DNA of 51,203 nt, taken from NCBI GenBank assembly GCA_017412705.1, contig JAFPWS010000065.1, positions 1 to 51,203 of the forward strand. Reading direction: 5' to 3'. Position numbers and translations under genes: made by a program. Positions 16,421 to 25,797 of this stretch are shown here, piece after piece. Within the stretch, counting starts at the first letter, position 1. Each line of letters starts with the position of its first letter. The notes under the pieces were generated by a model. The model saw nothing but the letters and a program-made list of their open reading frames with translations, was not told where the DNA came from and searched no databases. The DNA comes from Prevotella sp. (GTDB lineage: Bacteria; Bacteroidota; Bacteroidia; Bacteroidales; Bacteroidaceae).

Positions 16421-17300
16421 GACTGCCTTCTGCCCGCACCTCCTGTGCCGTGGCAGGCAGCAGGATGGTCTCTCCGCCTCGGAAGGGCACCTTCTCGCCA
16501 TCGACGGTGAGGGTGCCTTCTCCTTTCAGTCCTATGAGGATGACGAAGGAGTCCAGCTCGGTATAGTCGATGGTCATGGGTTCCGTCAGGTCGTAGACGG
16601 CGGTGTTGAAGTAAGGACACTCCACCAGCAGCTGCCCTTCGTTCTTCGCAGGCGTGTACTGCTGACGGTAGTCGTCGAGTACGGTGTAGTCGATACTCTC
16701 CGCAGCCTCCTTGGTATGCAGCTGTCGCAGGTTGCCGTCCTTGTCGCGGCGTCCGTAGTCGTAGATACGGTAGGTCACGTCCGAGGTCTGCTGAATCTCT
16801 GCAAGATAACATCCGGCACCAATGGCGTGGATGCGTCCTGCGGGGATGAAGAAGCAGTCGCCCTCGCTGACATTGTAGCGGGCCAGGGCGTCGCAGATGG
16901 TGTCGTGCTCTACCATGTCCTTGTACTGGTCAGGGGTAATCTGCATCTTCAGACCGTTATAGAGCGTGGCAGTGGGCTGCGAGTCCATGACATACCACAT
17001 CTCGGTCTTTCCGCGGGGCTTGCCCTGACGGTGTGCTATCTCGTCGGTGGGGTGCACCTGGATAGAGAGGTCCTGGTGGGCGTCAATGAACTTGATAAGC
17101 AGTGGGAACTCGTCGCCGAAACGCCGGTAGTTGGCCTCGCCGACCAGTAGTCCTTTCTGTTCGCGGACCAGGTCGTTGAGGCTCTTGGTAACACCATTGT
17201 CTGTGCAGGGGGTCTCGTTGCCGGGAACACCGCTGATCTGCCAACTCTCTGTACCCCAGATAAGGGTTTTCAATAGGGGGGTAAACTTAAAGAAATTCAT
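16389..17300 (-). CDS. manA: Mannose-6-phosphate isomerase, class I
   Basis: This 303-residue enzyme interconverts mannose 6-phosphate and fructose 6-phosphate in the cytoplasm, feeding GDP-mannose synthesis or mannose use. The zinc site is intact: Q81 and H83 in IQVHPTDE, E100 in GKTEMWYV and H158 in PAGRIHAIGAG. It is the short bacterial type lacking the extra domain of longer forms. It lies 18 bp after trkH in the same direction with no promoter in between, so it is probably the last gene of the dxs-trkA-trkH transcript. Its 3' end overlaps the end of the DUF4435 gene by 32 bp. Confidence 0.93.
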   Translation of the reverse strand: MNFFKFTPLLKTLIWGTESWQISGVPGNETPCTDNGVTKSLNDLVREQKGLLVGEANYRRFGDEFPLLIKFIDAHQDLSIQVHPTDEIAHRQGKPRGKTEMWYVMDSQPTATLYNGLKMQITPDQYKDMVEHDTICDALARYNVSEGDCFFIPAGRIHAIGAGCYLAEIQQTSDVTYRIYDYGRRDKDGNLRQLHTKEAAESIDYTVLDDYRQQYTPAKNEGQLLVECPYFNTAVYDLTEPMTIDYTELDSFVILIGLKGEGTLTVDGEKVPFRGGETILLPATAQEVRAEGSLKFLETYVLS

Positions 17301-17318
17301 CGTTATAATAGTTATTTG

Positions 17319-18779
17319 TCAGTTTTCTTTCCAGAAGGCACGGGTGAAGAGCACCAGCACGGACATGATTTCAAGACGTCCTACTAGCATGAGGAACGAG
17401 CAGGTCCACTTGATATACTCCGGCAGCTCGCCCCACGACATGACGGGCCCTACCTCCGTGCTGAGTGTGGCACCCACGTTGCTGATGCAGCTCAGTGCTA
17501 TGACGGCGGCATTGACGGTGTCGATGCCTGCCACTATCATGATGGTGCCCGAGATGATGAGCATGAAGGTGAAGATGGCAAAGAAGGCCAGCAGCGTTGA
17601 CAGCTTCTGTTGCGGTACGGGCACGCCGTTGATTTTTACGGGAAGCACGGCACTGGGGTGCAGTATGCGGCGGAACTCATTGCGCAGCACCTTGAAGACC
17701 ATCACCAGTCGGATGCACTTGAACCCTCCCGTGGTAGACCCCGAGCAGGCTCCTGCAAACATCAGGAAGCCCATGATGACCCATGTGATGTGGGGCCACA
17801 TGGCGGCGTCGTCGTTGAAGATGCCTGTCGTGGTCATGAAAGAGACGACGTGAAACAGCGACGAGCGGAATGCCCTCTCCATGCCGTAGCCGTTGCGTGT
17901 CATCAGCAGATACATGAAGACGCTGGTGGCAAGGGTTATCAGGAAGAGGTACAGCTTGAACTCAGAGCTCTTCAGCAGCGTGCCCACCTTCAGCTTGAAG
18001 ATGGCAAAGTAGAGCATGGTGAAGTTGATGCCTGCCAGGAACTGGAAGGCTATGGAGACGTACTCTATCGGCGGCGAGTTGAAGTAGCTCGTCGTGTCGT
18101 TGTGGGTTGAGAAGCCGCCTGTAGCCGTTGTCGTCATGGCGTAGTTGATGCTGTCGAACCACCCCATGCCACAGAGAAAGAACGCCAGGACGCAGGCAAC
18201 GGTCAGCCCCAGGTAGATAGTCCATATCCACTTGGCCATGGTAGACAGGCGGGGGTGCATCTTGGCGCGCATCGGCCCCGTGGCCTCGGCGGCAAACACC
18301 TTCACGCTGCCGCTGCCTACCATGGAGGGCAGGATGGCGATGGTGAAGAAGACGATTCCCAAGCCGCCTATCCACTGCGTCTGTGTGCGCCAGTAGAGAA
18401 TGCCGTGGGGCAGCCATTCCACATTGTCCAGTATCGTGGCTCCTGTGGTGGTAAACCCCGACATGGTCTCGAAGAAGGCATCCGTCACTTCGGGTATGTA
18501 GCCTCCTATGAGGTAGGGCTGCATGCCGAAGAAGGTAAAGATGACCCATGTGGCTGTCACGAGGAAGTAGCTGTCGCGGCGGCTCAGGTTGTTGTCTGCG
18601 TTACGCCCCAGGTATTTGAAGATGAAGCCCGCACTGACTGTCAGCAGGGTGGAGATGAGGAAGGGCATCATGTCGTCTTCGCCGTAGTAGAGCGAGACGG
18701 CGACACAGATGCCCAGCATGGTACCCAGCAGGAACAGCAGCGAGCCGATAATCTTATATACCAGTGGGAAGTTTACCAT
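17319..18779 (-). CDS. trkH: TrkH family potassium uptake protein
   Basis: This 486-residue membrane protein forms the K+ pore of the Trk system. It contains the four pore-loop repeats typical of the family, visible as SGFTTTGATIL, TTTATGGFSTHNDT, FMTTTGIFND and GSTTGGFKC, each with the selectivity glycine region. About ten transmembrane segments are evident. Its start overlaps the end of trkA by 7 bp, which couples synthesis of the pore and its regulator. Confidence 0.95.
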   Translation of the reverse strand: MVNFPLVYKIIGSLLFLLGTMLGICVAVSLYYGEDDMMPFLISTLLTVSAGFIFKYLGRNADNNLSRRDSYFLVTATWVIFTFFGMQPYLIGGYIPEVTDAFFETMSGFTTTGATILDNVEWLPHGILYWRTQTQWIGGLGIVFFTIAILPSMVGSGSVKVFAAEATGPMRAKMHPRLSTMAKWIWTIYLGLTVACVLAFFLCGMGWFDSINYAMTTTATGGFSTHNDTTSYFNSPPIEYVSIAFQFLAGINFTMLYFAIFKLKVGTLLKSSEFKLYLFLITLATSVFMYLLMTRNGYGMERAFRSSLFHVVSFMTTTGIFNDDAAMWPHITWVIMGFLMFAGACSGSTTGGFKCIRLVMVFKVLRNEFRRILHPSAVLPVKINGVPVPQQKLSTLLAFFAIFTFMLIISGTIMIVAGIDTVNAAVIALSCISNVGATLSTEVGPVMSWGELPEYIKWTCSFLMLVGRLEIMSVLVLFTRAFWKEN

Positions 18780-20131
18780 ATCGTGTTGGACTTGAAGTAT
18801 TTCTCCACCTTCTTCAGGTTCTGCTCGTGACAGAACACCATCACCGAGTCGCCAGCCTCAATCTGCGTGTTACCATTGACGAGGATGCCCTGGCCGTCAC
18901 GTACCAGTCCGCCAATGGTGACACCGGCCGGCAGGCCCAGGTCCTTGACGACACGCTTGGTGACACGCGAGCCTTTGGCTGCCGTAAACTCTGCCACGTC
19001 GCTGTCTACCAGCATCAGGCTGCGTACATTGCTGACGTCGGCGCCCAGCATCATCTGGTAGATGTGGCTGGCTGCCAGGGTCTTCTTATTGATGATGGTA
19101 CCGATGTCCAGGCTCTCGGCCATCTCCACATAGTCCAGATTCTCCACCATGGCTACGGTCTTGCGTATGCCCAGGCGCTTGGCGGTCAGACAGGCCAGGA
19201 TATTGGTCTCGGCATTGCCTGTCAGGGCTACGAAAGCCTGCGTGTTCTGGATGCCCTCTTCCTGTAGCAGACCGATGTCTCTTCCGTCGCCGTGAATCAC
19301 CATCACGTCAAGGTCGGCCAGCTTCTCGTTGAGCTTCTCGCAGCGTTGCTCGTTAATCTCTATGATTTTCAGGTTCATATAGTCAGGGGCTATCTTGGCA
19401 AAGCGTACTGCCGTGCGCCCGCCGCCCATGACAATGACGTTCTTCACGTCAGAGTAATGCTCCTTGCCGGATATTTTGCGGATGTAGGGAATATACTCGC
19501 GGGTCGTCATGAAGTAGGCCAGGTCGTTCTCCTGCAGCACGTCGTTACCACCCGGTATCAGCGTCTCGCCCCCGCGCTTGATGGCTACGATGTGGTAGGG
19601 GTCGTCAGGTCCGCAGAGGCTCCTCAGCGGCTGGTTCAGCACCTCGCAGGTGCTGCGCAGCTTGATGCCTAACATCACCAGGTCGCCGCCGTTGACGTCC
19701 CAGCGCTGGCGTACCCATGACATCTTCAGTCCGTTCGAGATGTCGTGGGCGGCAAGTACCTCGGGGAAAATCAGCGAGTTGATGCCCATCTTCTCAAACA
19801 GCTCCTTGCGGCTGGGGTCCAAGTACTCGAAGTTGTCGATGCGTGCCACCGTCTTCTTGGCTCCTAAGGCGTGGGCTATCATGCAGGCGTTCATGTTACG
19901 GCTCTCGTCGGGCGTCACGCCCACGAAGAGGTCTGCATTCTCCACACCGGCCTCCTTCATCGTGTTGATACTGGCCGTACGCCCCTGCAGCGTCATGATG
20001 TCGTACTTACTGTCAAGGTCGCCCAGACGGGCGGCATCCTCGTCAATGAGCACGCAGTCCATGTGGTCGCGTGACAGCAGCTTGGACAGGTGAGTTCCTA
20101 CGGCGCCTGCACCGGCAATGATAATCTTCAT
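18773..20131 (-). CDS. trkA: Trk system potassium transporter regulatory subunit
   Basis: A 452-residue cytoplasmic protein with two RCK modules, each a Rossmann NAD(H)-binding part followed by a TrkA-C part. The first nucleotide loop is GAGAVG at residues 7-12 and the second is in [13 protein letters not shown] near residue 225. TrkA gates TrkH in response to nucleotides. The open frame extends to 20296, but the ATG at 20131 fits the family start [12 protein letters not shown] and gives an ATGA overlap with the dxs stop codon. Confidence 0.95.
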   Translation of the reverse strand: MKIIIAGAGAVGTHLSKLLSRDHMDCVLIDEDAARLGDLDSKYDIMTLQGRTASINTMKEAGVENADLFVGVTPDESRNMNACMIAHALGAKKTVARIDNFEYLDPSRKELFEKMGINSLIFPEVLAAHDISNGLKMSWVRQRWDVNGGDLVMLGIKLRSTCEVLNQPLRSLCGPDDPYHIVAIKRGGETLIPGGNDVLQENDLAYFMTTREYIPYIRKISGKEHYSDVKNVIVMGGGRTAVRFAKIAPDYMNLKIIEINEQRCEKLNEKLADLDVMVIHGDGRDIGLLQEEGIQNTQAFVALTGNAETNILACLTAKRLGIRKTVAMVENLDYVEMAESLDIGTIINKKTLAASHIYQMMLGADVSNVRSLMLVDSDVAEFTAAKGSRVTKRVVKDLGLPAGVTIGGLVRDGQGILVNGNTQIEAGDSVMVFCHEQNLKKVEKYFKSNTIW

Positions 20132-22020
20132 GCGTCTGTTCCTTTTTGGTTCCTCGTTTTCTCTATCTCGCGCTTGATGCTCTCTTTGTCGATGCCGACA
20201 ATGGCCTGCAGCTCGGCGACGGTGCCGTGCTCGACAAACTTGTCTGGCAGGCCCAGGCGGCGGATGGTTGGCGTGTAGTCGTGCTCGCTCATCCATTCCA
20301 GGACAGCCGAGCCCATGCCGCCATTGCGCACACCGTCCTCCACAGTGATGATCTTCTTGTACTTACGGCCTATCTCGTGGAGCATGTCTTCGTCCAAGGG
20401 CTTCAGGAACCGCAGGTCGTAGTGGGCAATATACCTGTGGCCGCCGGCTGTCTCGTCAATGGCCTGACTGGCAGTGTGGCCTATGGGACCCAGGGTGATG
20501 ACGGCGATGTCGTCGCCGTCACGCAGCTTGCGGCCCTTGCCTACCGGAACCTCCTCCAGCTTGCAGCGCCAGTCTGTCAGCATGCCCCTGCCTCGTGGAT
20601 AGCGTATGACGAAAGGCCCCTTGCCTGGCAGCTGGGCCGTATACATCAGCCTGCGCAGCTCGTGCTCGTCCATCGGCGAGGCAATGGTGAGATGGGGTAT
20701 GGGGCGCAGTGCTGCCAGGTCGAAGGCACCGTGGTGCGTAGGCCCATCCTCGCCTACCAGTCCGGCACGGTCCAGACACAGCACGACGTTCAGCTTCAGG
20801 ATGGCTATGTCGTGTATAATGTTGTCGTATGCCCTCTGGGCAAAAGCACTGTAGATATTACAGAAAGGCAGCAGTCCTTCCTTGGCCATGCCTCCGGAGA
20901 AGGTCACGGCGTGTCCCTCGGCAATGCCCACGTCGAAGGTGCGCTCCGGCATCTCCTTCATCATGACATTCATGGAACAGCCTGTAGGCATGGCGGGTGT
21001 CACACCCACAATCTTCGGATTTTGGCGCGCCAGCTCCAGGAGCGTCTCGCCAAAGACGTCCTGGTAGCGTGGAGGCTGGTTGGTGGCGTGGCTTACCAGT
21101 CGCTCACCGGTCTCGGCGTCGAACTTGCCGGGGGCGTGCCATACGGTGACATCCTTCTCGGCAGGCGCATAGCCGTGACCTTTCTGCGTGTGCAGGTGCA
21201 ACAGCTTGGGACCTCCCATGTTCTTCAGCTGTCGGAGGATTCGTACCAGCTCTTTTACGTCGTGTCCGTTAAAGGGACCGAAGTAGCGGATATCCATACC
21301 CTCGAAAACATTCTGCTGGTGCGAGATGGCCGACTTGACGGCATTCGTCAGGCGGATGAGTCCGCGACGGCGGTCATCCTCCATCAGACCTACTTTGTGC
21401 AGCCACCGCGACACCCTGAACCGCATGGCGTTATACGTCTCGTTGGTAGAGAGCGACAGCAGGTATTCCTGCATGCCTCCCACGGCGCGGTCTATGGACA
21501 TGTTGTTGTCGTTGAGGATGATGAGCATGTCGTTGTCCGACGACGACACGTTGTTCAGACCCTCATAGGCCAGACCTCCCGACATGGCACCGTCGCCGAT
21601 GACAGCCACCACATGGCGGTGGTTCTCCTTGTCAGCCACAGCCATACCCAGGGCAGCGGAGATGCTGTTCGAGGCATGGCCACACATAAAGCTGTCGTAT
21701 TCGCTCTCTTCGGGAGAGGGGAAGGGGCGCAGCCCGCCCAACTTCCTGTTGGTGCAGAAACGCTCACGGCGTCCTGTCAGTATCTTGTGCCCATAGGCCT
21801 GATGGCCCACATCCCAGACAATGCGGTCTTTCGGCGTATCATAGACGTAGTGCAGCGCCACCGTCAGCTCGACGACACCCAGGCTTGACGCCAGGTGTCC
21901 GGGGTTGACAGACAGCTCCTGCACAATGTCCTCGCGCAACTCCTGACAGAGCTGCGGCAGCTGTTCTACCGACAGTTTTCTGAGGTCTTCGGGATATTTG
22001 ATGTCTTGTAATAATTCCAC
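20128..22020 (-). CDS. dxs: 1-deoxy-D-xylulose-5-phosphate synthase
   Basis: This 630-residue enzyme joins pyruvate and glyceraldehyde 3-phosphate to make DXP, the first step of the MEP isoprenoid pathway and a precursor for thiamine and pyridoxal. The thiamine diphosphate motif is [16 protein letters not shown] (from residue 142) ending in LNDNN (169-173). The transketolase-like second domain has [15 protein letters not shown], and the C-terminal domain is complete. It heads the leftward operon dxs-trkA-trkH-manA, so isoprenoid synthesis and potassium uptake share a transcript here. Two -7-type boxes lie upstream. Confidence 0.97.
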   Translation of the reverse strand: MELLQDIKYPEDLRKLSVEQLPQLCQELREDIVQELSVNPGHLASSLGVVELTVALHYVYDTPKDRIVWDVGHQAYGHKILTGRRERFCTNRKLGGLRPFPSPEESEYDSFMCGHASNSISAALGMAVADKENHRHVVAVIGDGAMSGGLAYEGLNNVSSSDNDMLIILNDNNMSIDRAVGGMQEYLLSLSTNETYNAMRFRVSRWLHKVGLMEDDRRRGLIRLTNAVKSAISHQQNVFEGMDIRYFGPFNGHDVKELVRILRQLKNMGGPKLLHLHTQKGHGYAPAEKDVTVWHAPGKFDAETGERLVSHATNQPPRYQDVFGETLLELARQNPKIVGVTPAMPTGCSMNVMMKEMPERTFDVGIAEGHAVTFSGGMAKEGLLPFCNIYSAFAQRAYDNIIHDIAILKLNVVLCLDRAGLVGEDGPTHHGAFDLAALRPIPHLTIASPMDEHELRRLMYTAQLPGKGPFVIRYPRGRGMLTDWRCKLEEVPVGKGRKLRDGDDIAVITLGPIGHTASQAIDETAGGHRYIAHYDLRFLKPLDEDMLHEIGRKYKKIITVEDGVRNGGMGSAVLEWMSEHDYTPTIRRLGLPDKFVEHGTVAELQAIVGIDKESIKREIEKTRNQKGTDA

Positions 22021-22039
22021 TGCTTACTCTTTTAGAGTG

Positions 22040-22134
22040 CAAAGATACGAATAAGCGAGCAGAATACAAAGAAAAAGGCAATTTTTCTTTTATTCTCGAG
22101 CGAAAGTATTTTCGCTGCGACAGCAGCAAAGATA
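22040..22134 (-). promoter_or_regulatory. Two candidate promoter boxes for dxs
   Basis: On the reverse strand TATCTTTG occurs at 22040-22047 and again at 22127-22134. The nearer box gives a leader of about 15 nt, the farther about 100 nt. Either or both may be used. Confidence 0.5.
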
Positions 22135-22174
22135 CGGAAATTGGCCCGATTGGCAAAATAAATTCATGTTTTTC

Positions 22175-22205
22175 TTGCAGATTGCATAAATTCTTCATAT
22201 CTTTG
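22175..22205 (+). promoter_or_regulatory. Promoter of the lplA-gcv operon
   Basis: TTG (22175-22177) and TATCTTTG (22198-22205) are separated by 20 bp. Transcription should start near 22212, which rules out the in-frame ATG at 22182 and supports the ATG at 22227. Confidence 0.65.
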
Positions 22206-22226
22206 CAAGGCAATAACTCGGAAACC

Positions 22227-22934
22227 ATGACATATCTCAAGTTGCCTACCGACGAGACACAGCGTCTCTCCTTTTTTCTGGCCATGGAAGAATATGTGGC
22301 GCGGAGCCTTCCCCCTGCCGACTATTTCTTCATGTGGCAGGTGGAGCCCAGCGTCATCTTTGGCCGCAACCAGCAGCTGGAGAGCGAGGTCAACGTAGAC
22401 TATTGCCGCAGGCATGGCATCCGGCTGTACCGTCGTAAGAGTGGAGGGGGCTGTGTCTATGCAGACCAGTCAAACCTGATGCTTTCCTACATCACTGCCG
22501 AAGACCAGGTAGGGGTGGTGTTCCATCGTTTCATCAGTATGATACTGTTAGTGCTGGGGAAGTTAGGCCTCCAGGCTACCAGTACGTCCCACAACGACGT
22601 GCTGATAGACGGGCGCAAGGTCAGCGGCACGGCCTTCTACCGTCTGCCCGACAGGAGCATCGTCCATGGCACGCTGCTCTACGACACCTGTATGGAGCAC
22701 ATGACGCGTGCCATCACCCCCGGCCGCGAGAAGCTGCAGCAGAATGGCATCCAGAGCGTCCGCCAGCGCGTCACCCTACTGAAGGACCACATCCCCCAGA
22801 GCCTCGACCAGGTGAAGGCCCTCATCCGCCAGACACTCTGCTCTGACGAGCAGGCCCTTACCCATGCTGACGTACAGGCTATCAAGCAGTTAGAGCAGCA
22901 ATACCTTCAGGAATCATTCATCCATCTCATATAA
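22227..22934 (+). CDS. lplA: Lipoate--protein ligase
   Basis: A 235-residue lipoate ligase of the short type, attaching lipoate to lipoyl domains through lipoyl-AMP. Family signatures are RRKSGGGCVYAD (69-80) and NDVLIDGRKVSGTAFY with the catalytic lysine K131, followed by HGTLLYD. The start at 22227 is chosen because the promoter box covers the region before it. It is 8 bp upstream of gcvT, in the same operon as gcvH, whose K64 is the expected target. It lacks the full accessory domain of the E. coli enzyme. Confidence 0.9.
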   Translation: MTYLKLPTDETQRLSFFLAMEEYVARSLPPADYFFMWQVEPSVIFGRNQQLESEVNVDYCRRHGIRLYRRKSGGGCVYADQSNLMLSYITAEDQVGVVFHRFISMILLVLGKLGLQATSTSHNDVLIDGRKVSGTAFYRLPDRSIVHGTLLYDTCMEHMTRAITPGREKLQQNGIQSVRQRVTLLKDHIPQSLDQVKALIRQTLCSDEQALTHADVQAIKQLEQQYLQESFIHLI

Positions 22935-22942
22935 CTATTTCT

Positions 22943-24028
22943 ATGGAAAAAGACAACAAAAAGACCTGTCTCTATGACAAGCATGTAGCCCAAGGGGCGC
23001 TGATGTCCCCCTTCGGAGGTTTTATCATGCCCATCCAGTACACCAACATCGTCGATGAGCACCAGGCTGTGCGTCAGGCCTGCGGCGTCTTCGACGTCAG
23101 CCACATGGGTGAGGTGCTCGTCAGCGGTAGCCAGGCGGAGCGTTATGTCAACTACATCTTCACCAACGATGTATCAGGCATGCCCGACGGTAAGATTCTC
23201 TATGGCATGATGTGCTACGACAATGGTGGCGTAGTTGACGACCTGTTAGTCTACAAAATGGCCTCTGACCGCTTCTTCCTGGTCATCAACGCTGCCAACA
23301 TCGATAAGGACTGGGCTTGGATACAAGAGCAGGCTGCTGGCTACGACGTCACTCTGGAGCACCAGAGTGAGCAGTATGGTGAGCTGGCCATACAGGGTCC
23401 TCAGGCCGAGGACGTCATGGAGCACGTGTTAGGCATCAGCTGCAAAGAGCTGTCGTTCTACACCTTCAAGCAGATAGGCGACATCATTGTCAGCCGCACC
23501 GGCTATACTGGCGAGGATGGTTTTGAGGTCTATGCCACACCTTATTATATTAGCGAGTGCTGGGACAAGCTCATGGCAGCAGGTGTGAAGCCCTGTGGAC
23601 TCGGTTGCCGCGACACGCTGCGTTTCGAGGTCGGCCTGCCCCTCTATGGCGACGAGCTGTCTGCCGACATCACCCCTCTCATGGCAGGACTCGGCACCTT
23701 TGTCAAGCTCGACAAGCACGACTTCATAGGCCGAGCCGCCCTGACCCGCCAGAAATCCGAGGGCCCCCAGAAGAAACTAATAGGCATCGAGCTGCAGGAC
23801 AAGGCCATTCCCCGTCATGGCTATGCCGTGCTGAAGGACGGCAAGACGATTGGCGAGGTCACTACGGGCTATCATACCATCTCTACCGACAAGAGTGTCT
23901 GCATGGCCCTCATCGATGCCTCCTGTGCTGCCCTTGGCACTGAGGTAGACATCCAGATACGCAAAAAGACCTTCCCCGGCATTGTCTGCAAGAAGCGTTT
24001 CTACGACAAGCATTATAAGAAAGGTTAG
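22943..24028 (+). CDS. gcvT: Aminomethyltransferase (glycine cleavage T protein)
   Basis: This 361-residue enzyme releases ammonia from the aminomethyl-lipoyl H protein and passes the one-carbon unit to tetrahydrofolate. Family blocks include GVFDVSHMGEV, the NDV motif in FTNDVSGM, RTGYTGEDGFE and CGLGCRDTLRFEVGLPLYG, all in place. It follows lplA by 8 bp and precedes gcvH by 47 bp, a gap filled with low-complexity AGTTTA-type sequence and no visible promoter. Confidence 0.96.
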   Translation: MEKDNKKTCLYDKHVAQGALMSPFGGFIMPIQYTNIVDEHQAVRQACGVFDVSHMGEVLVSGSQAERYVNYIFTNDVSGMPDGKILYGMMCYDNGGVVDDLLVYKMASDRFFLVINAANIDKDWAWIQEQAAGYDVTLEHQSEQYGELAIQGPQAEDVMEHVLGISCKELSFYTFKQIGDIIVSRTGYTGEDGFEVYATPYYISECWDKLMAAGVKPCGLGCRDTLRFEVGLPLYGDELSADITPLMAGLGTFVKLDKHDFIGRAALTRQKSEGPQKKLIGIELQDKAIPRHGYAVLKDGKTIGEVTTGYHTISTDKSVCMALIDASCAALGTEVDIQIRKKTFPGIVCKKRFYDKHYKKG

Positions 24029-24075
24029 AGTTTAGAGTTGAAAGTTCAAGTTTAAAATTTAAAAGATAAAACGTT

Positions 24076-24456
24076 ATGGCAAAAGTATTGGAAGGACTCT
24101 ATTACAGCGAGTCTCACGAGTATGTGAAAGTAGAAGGTGACTTCGGTTACATTGGTATTAGTGACTATGCCCAGCATGCCTTGGGCAACGTGGTCTATGT
24201 CGACATGCCTGAGGTTGACGACGAGGTGACGGCTGGCGAGGAGTTTGGCGCCGTGGAGAGTGTCAAGGCAGCCTCTGACCTCATCTCGCCGGTGACAGGT
24301 GTTGTTGTCGAGGTTAATGAGGCGCTGGACGATCAGCCCGAGCTCATCAACAGCGACGCCTATGCCAACTGGATTATAAAGGTGACGCTGTCTGACCCCT
24401 CCGAGCTTGGCAACCTCATGGATGCCAAGGCCTACGAGGCTTTCTGTGAGAAATAA
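24076..24456 (+). CDS. gcvH: Glycine cleavage system H protein
   Basis: A 126-residue lipoyl carrier that shuttles the aminomethyl group between the P, T and L proteins. The lipoylated lysine is K64 in GAVESVKAASDLISPV, the conserved context for lipoyl attachment. Length and the N-terminal segment SESHEYVKVEGD are normal. It lies in the middle of a complete gcv operon that also encodes a lipoate ligase. Confidence 0.97.
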   Translation: MAKVLEGLYYSESHEYVKVEGDFGYIGISDYAQHALGNVVYVDMPEVDDEVTAGEEFGAVESVKAASDLISPVTGVVVEVNEALDDQPELINSDAYANWIIKVTLSDPSELGNLMDAKAYEAFCEK

Positions 24457-24483
24457 AAGATAGTCATCCTCTCATGATTAGTT

Positions 24484-25797
24484 ATGTACAAATACTTCCC
24501 CCATACAGAGGCTGACCTCAAGGCCATGATGGAACGCGTGGGTGTCAAGACGCTCGACGACCTCTATGCACAGGTGCCTGAGGCCATCCGCTTTCGCGCT
24601 GACTACAACATCCCGCTGAGTGCCAGCGAGATGGAGGTGCGCCAGGCCTTCCAGCTGTTAGGCTCCCGCAACCAGCAGCTCGTCTGCTTTGCCGGCATGG
24701 GCGCATATGACCACTATACGCCGAGCGTCATCCCCAATCTGCTGTCGCGCTCCGAGTTCCTTACCAGCTATACGCCCTACCAGGCCGAGATTTCGCAGGG
24801 CACGCTGCACTACATCTTCGAGTACCAGTCCATGATGGCAGAACTCACTGGCATGGAAGTGTCCAACGCCTCCATGTACGACGGTGCCACAGCTACTGCA
24901 GAGGCTATGATGATGGCTGTTGCCGCAGGCAAGAAAGCCCGCAAGGTACTGGTGACGGGGTGTATGAATCCGCTTACCTTCGAGGTGCTCAAGACCTATG
25001 CCCTGCATCAGGACATTGAGCTGGAGCAGCTGCCTGTCCGCGACGGCACCACCAGCCTTGCCGATGTGCAGGAGCGTCTGGCAGAGGGTGGTGTGGCAGG
25101 TGTCATCGTACAGCAGCCCAACGTCTTCGGCATCGTTGAGGACCTGACGGGCTTTGCCGAGGCGTGCCACGAGCAGAAGGCACTCTTCATCATGGATAGT
25201 GTCGCTGCCGACCTGGCTGTGCTGAAGACCCCCGGAGAATGGGGTGCCGACATCGCTGTCGGCGACGGCCAGTCTCTGGGCATCCCCCTGTCGTATGGCG
25301 GCCCTTACGTGGGCTATATGTGTACCACCGAGAAGCTCATTCGTAAGATGCCGGGCCGCATTGTCGGCAAGACTGTCGACAACTGCGGTCAGCGTGCCTT
25401 TGTTCTGACGTTGCAGGCCCGTGAGCAGCACATCCGTCGTCAGAAGGCCACCTCCAACATCTGCAGCAACCAGTCGCTCATGGCCCTCTTCGTCACCATG
25501 TATATGGCACTCATGGGTCGCCAGGGCCTGAAGGAAGCCGCGGAGCAGAGCTATGGCGGAGCCCACTGCCTGTGTGACGAGCTGCTGAAGACAGGACGTT
25601 TCCGTCTGGCTTTCGACAAGCCCTTCTTCAACGAGTTCTATGTCACCTACGAAGGCGACACGGTTACGCTCTACCAGCGTTTCCTCGATGCAGGCATCCT
25701 TGGGGGCCTCCGTTTCGGCGACGGCTTCCTCTTTGCCGTGACAGAGAAGCGTACCAAGGAAGAAATCGATAACCTCGTAAAGATTGCTGCCCTATGA
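24484..25797 (+). CDS. gcvPA: Glycine dehydrogenase (decarboxylating) subunit 1
   Basis: This 437-residue protein is the N-terminal half of the split P protein, a PLP-type fold that forms the decarboxylase with GcvPB. Blocks such as SYTPYQAEISQGTLHYIFEY, NASMYDGATATAEAMMMA and GDGQSLGIPLSYGGPYVG are typical of GcvPA. It does not itself carry the PLP lysine, as expected. The stop codon overlaps the gcvPB start by 4 bp (ATGA), giving coupled, equal synthesis of the two subunits. Confidence 0.96.
   Translation: MYKYFPHTEADLKAMMERVGVKTLDDLYAQVPEAIRFRADYNIPLSASEMEVRQAFQLLGSRNQQLVCFAGMGAYDHYTPSVIPNLLSRSEFLTSYTPYQAEISQGTLHYIFEYQSMMAELTGMEVSNASMYDGATATAEAMMMAVAAGKKARKVLVTGCMNPLTFEVLKTYALHQDIELEQLPVRDGTTSLADVQERLAEGGVAGVIVQQPNVFGIVEDLTGFAEACHEQKALFIMDSVAADLAVLKTPGEWGADIAVGDGQSLGIPLSYGGPYVGYMCTTEKLIRKMPGRIVGKTVDNCGQRAFVLTLQAREQHIRRQKATSNICSNQSLMALFVTMYMALMGRQGLKEAAEQSYGGAHCLCDELLKTGRFRLAFDKPFFNEFYVTYEGDTVTLYQRFLDAGILGGLRFGDGFLFAVTEKRTKEEIDNLVKIAAL

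Noticed and set aside
20132-20296. Upstream extension of trkA
   Set aside because: It overlaps the dxs 3' end by 165 bp and lacks similarity to TrkA, whose Rossmann fold begins at the ATG at 20131.
20146-21888. 580-residue forward open frame inside dxs
   Set aside because: It is antisense to the fully conserved dxs gene, has no recognisable domain and arises from GC-rich codon positions.
22182-22226. Upstream extension of lplA to the ATG at 22182
   Set aside because: The -7 box at 22198-22205 lies inside it, so that start codon would not be in the transcript.
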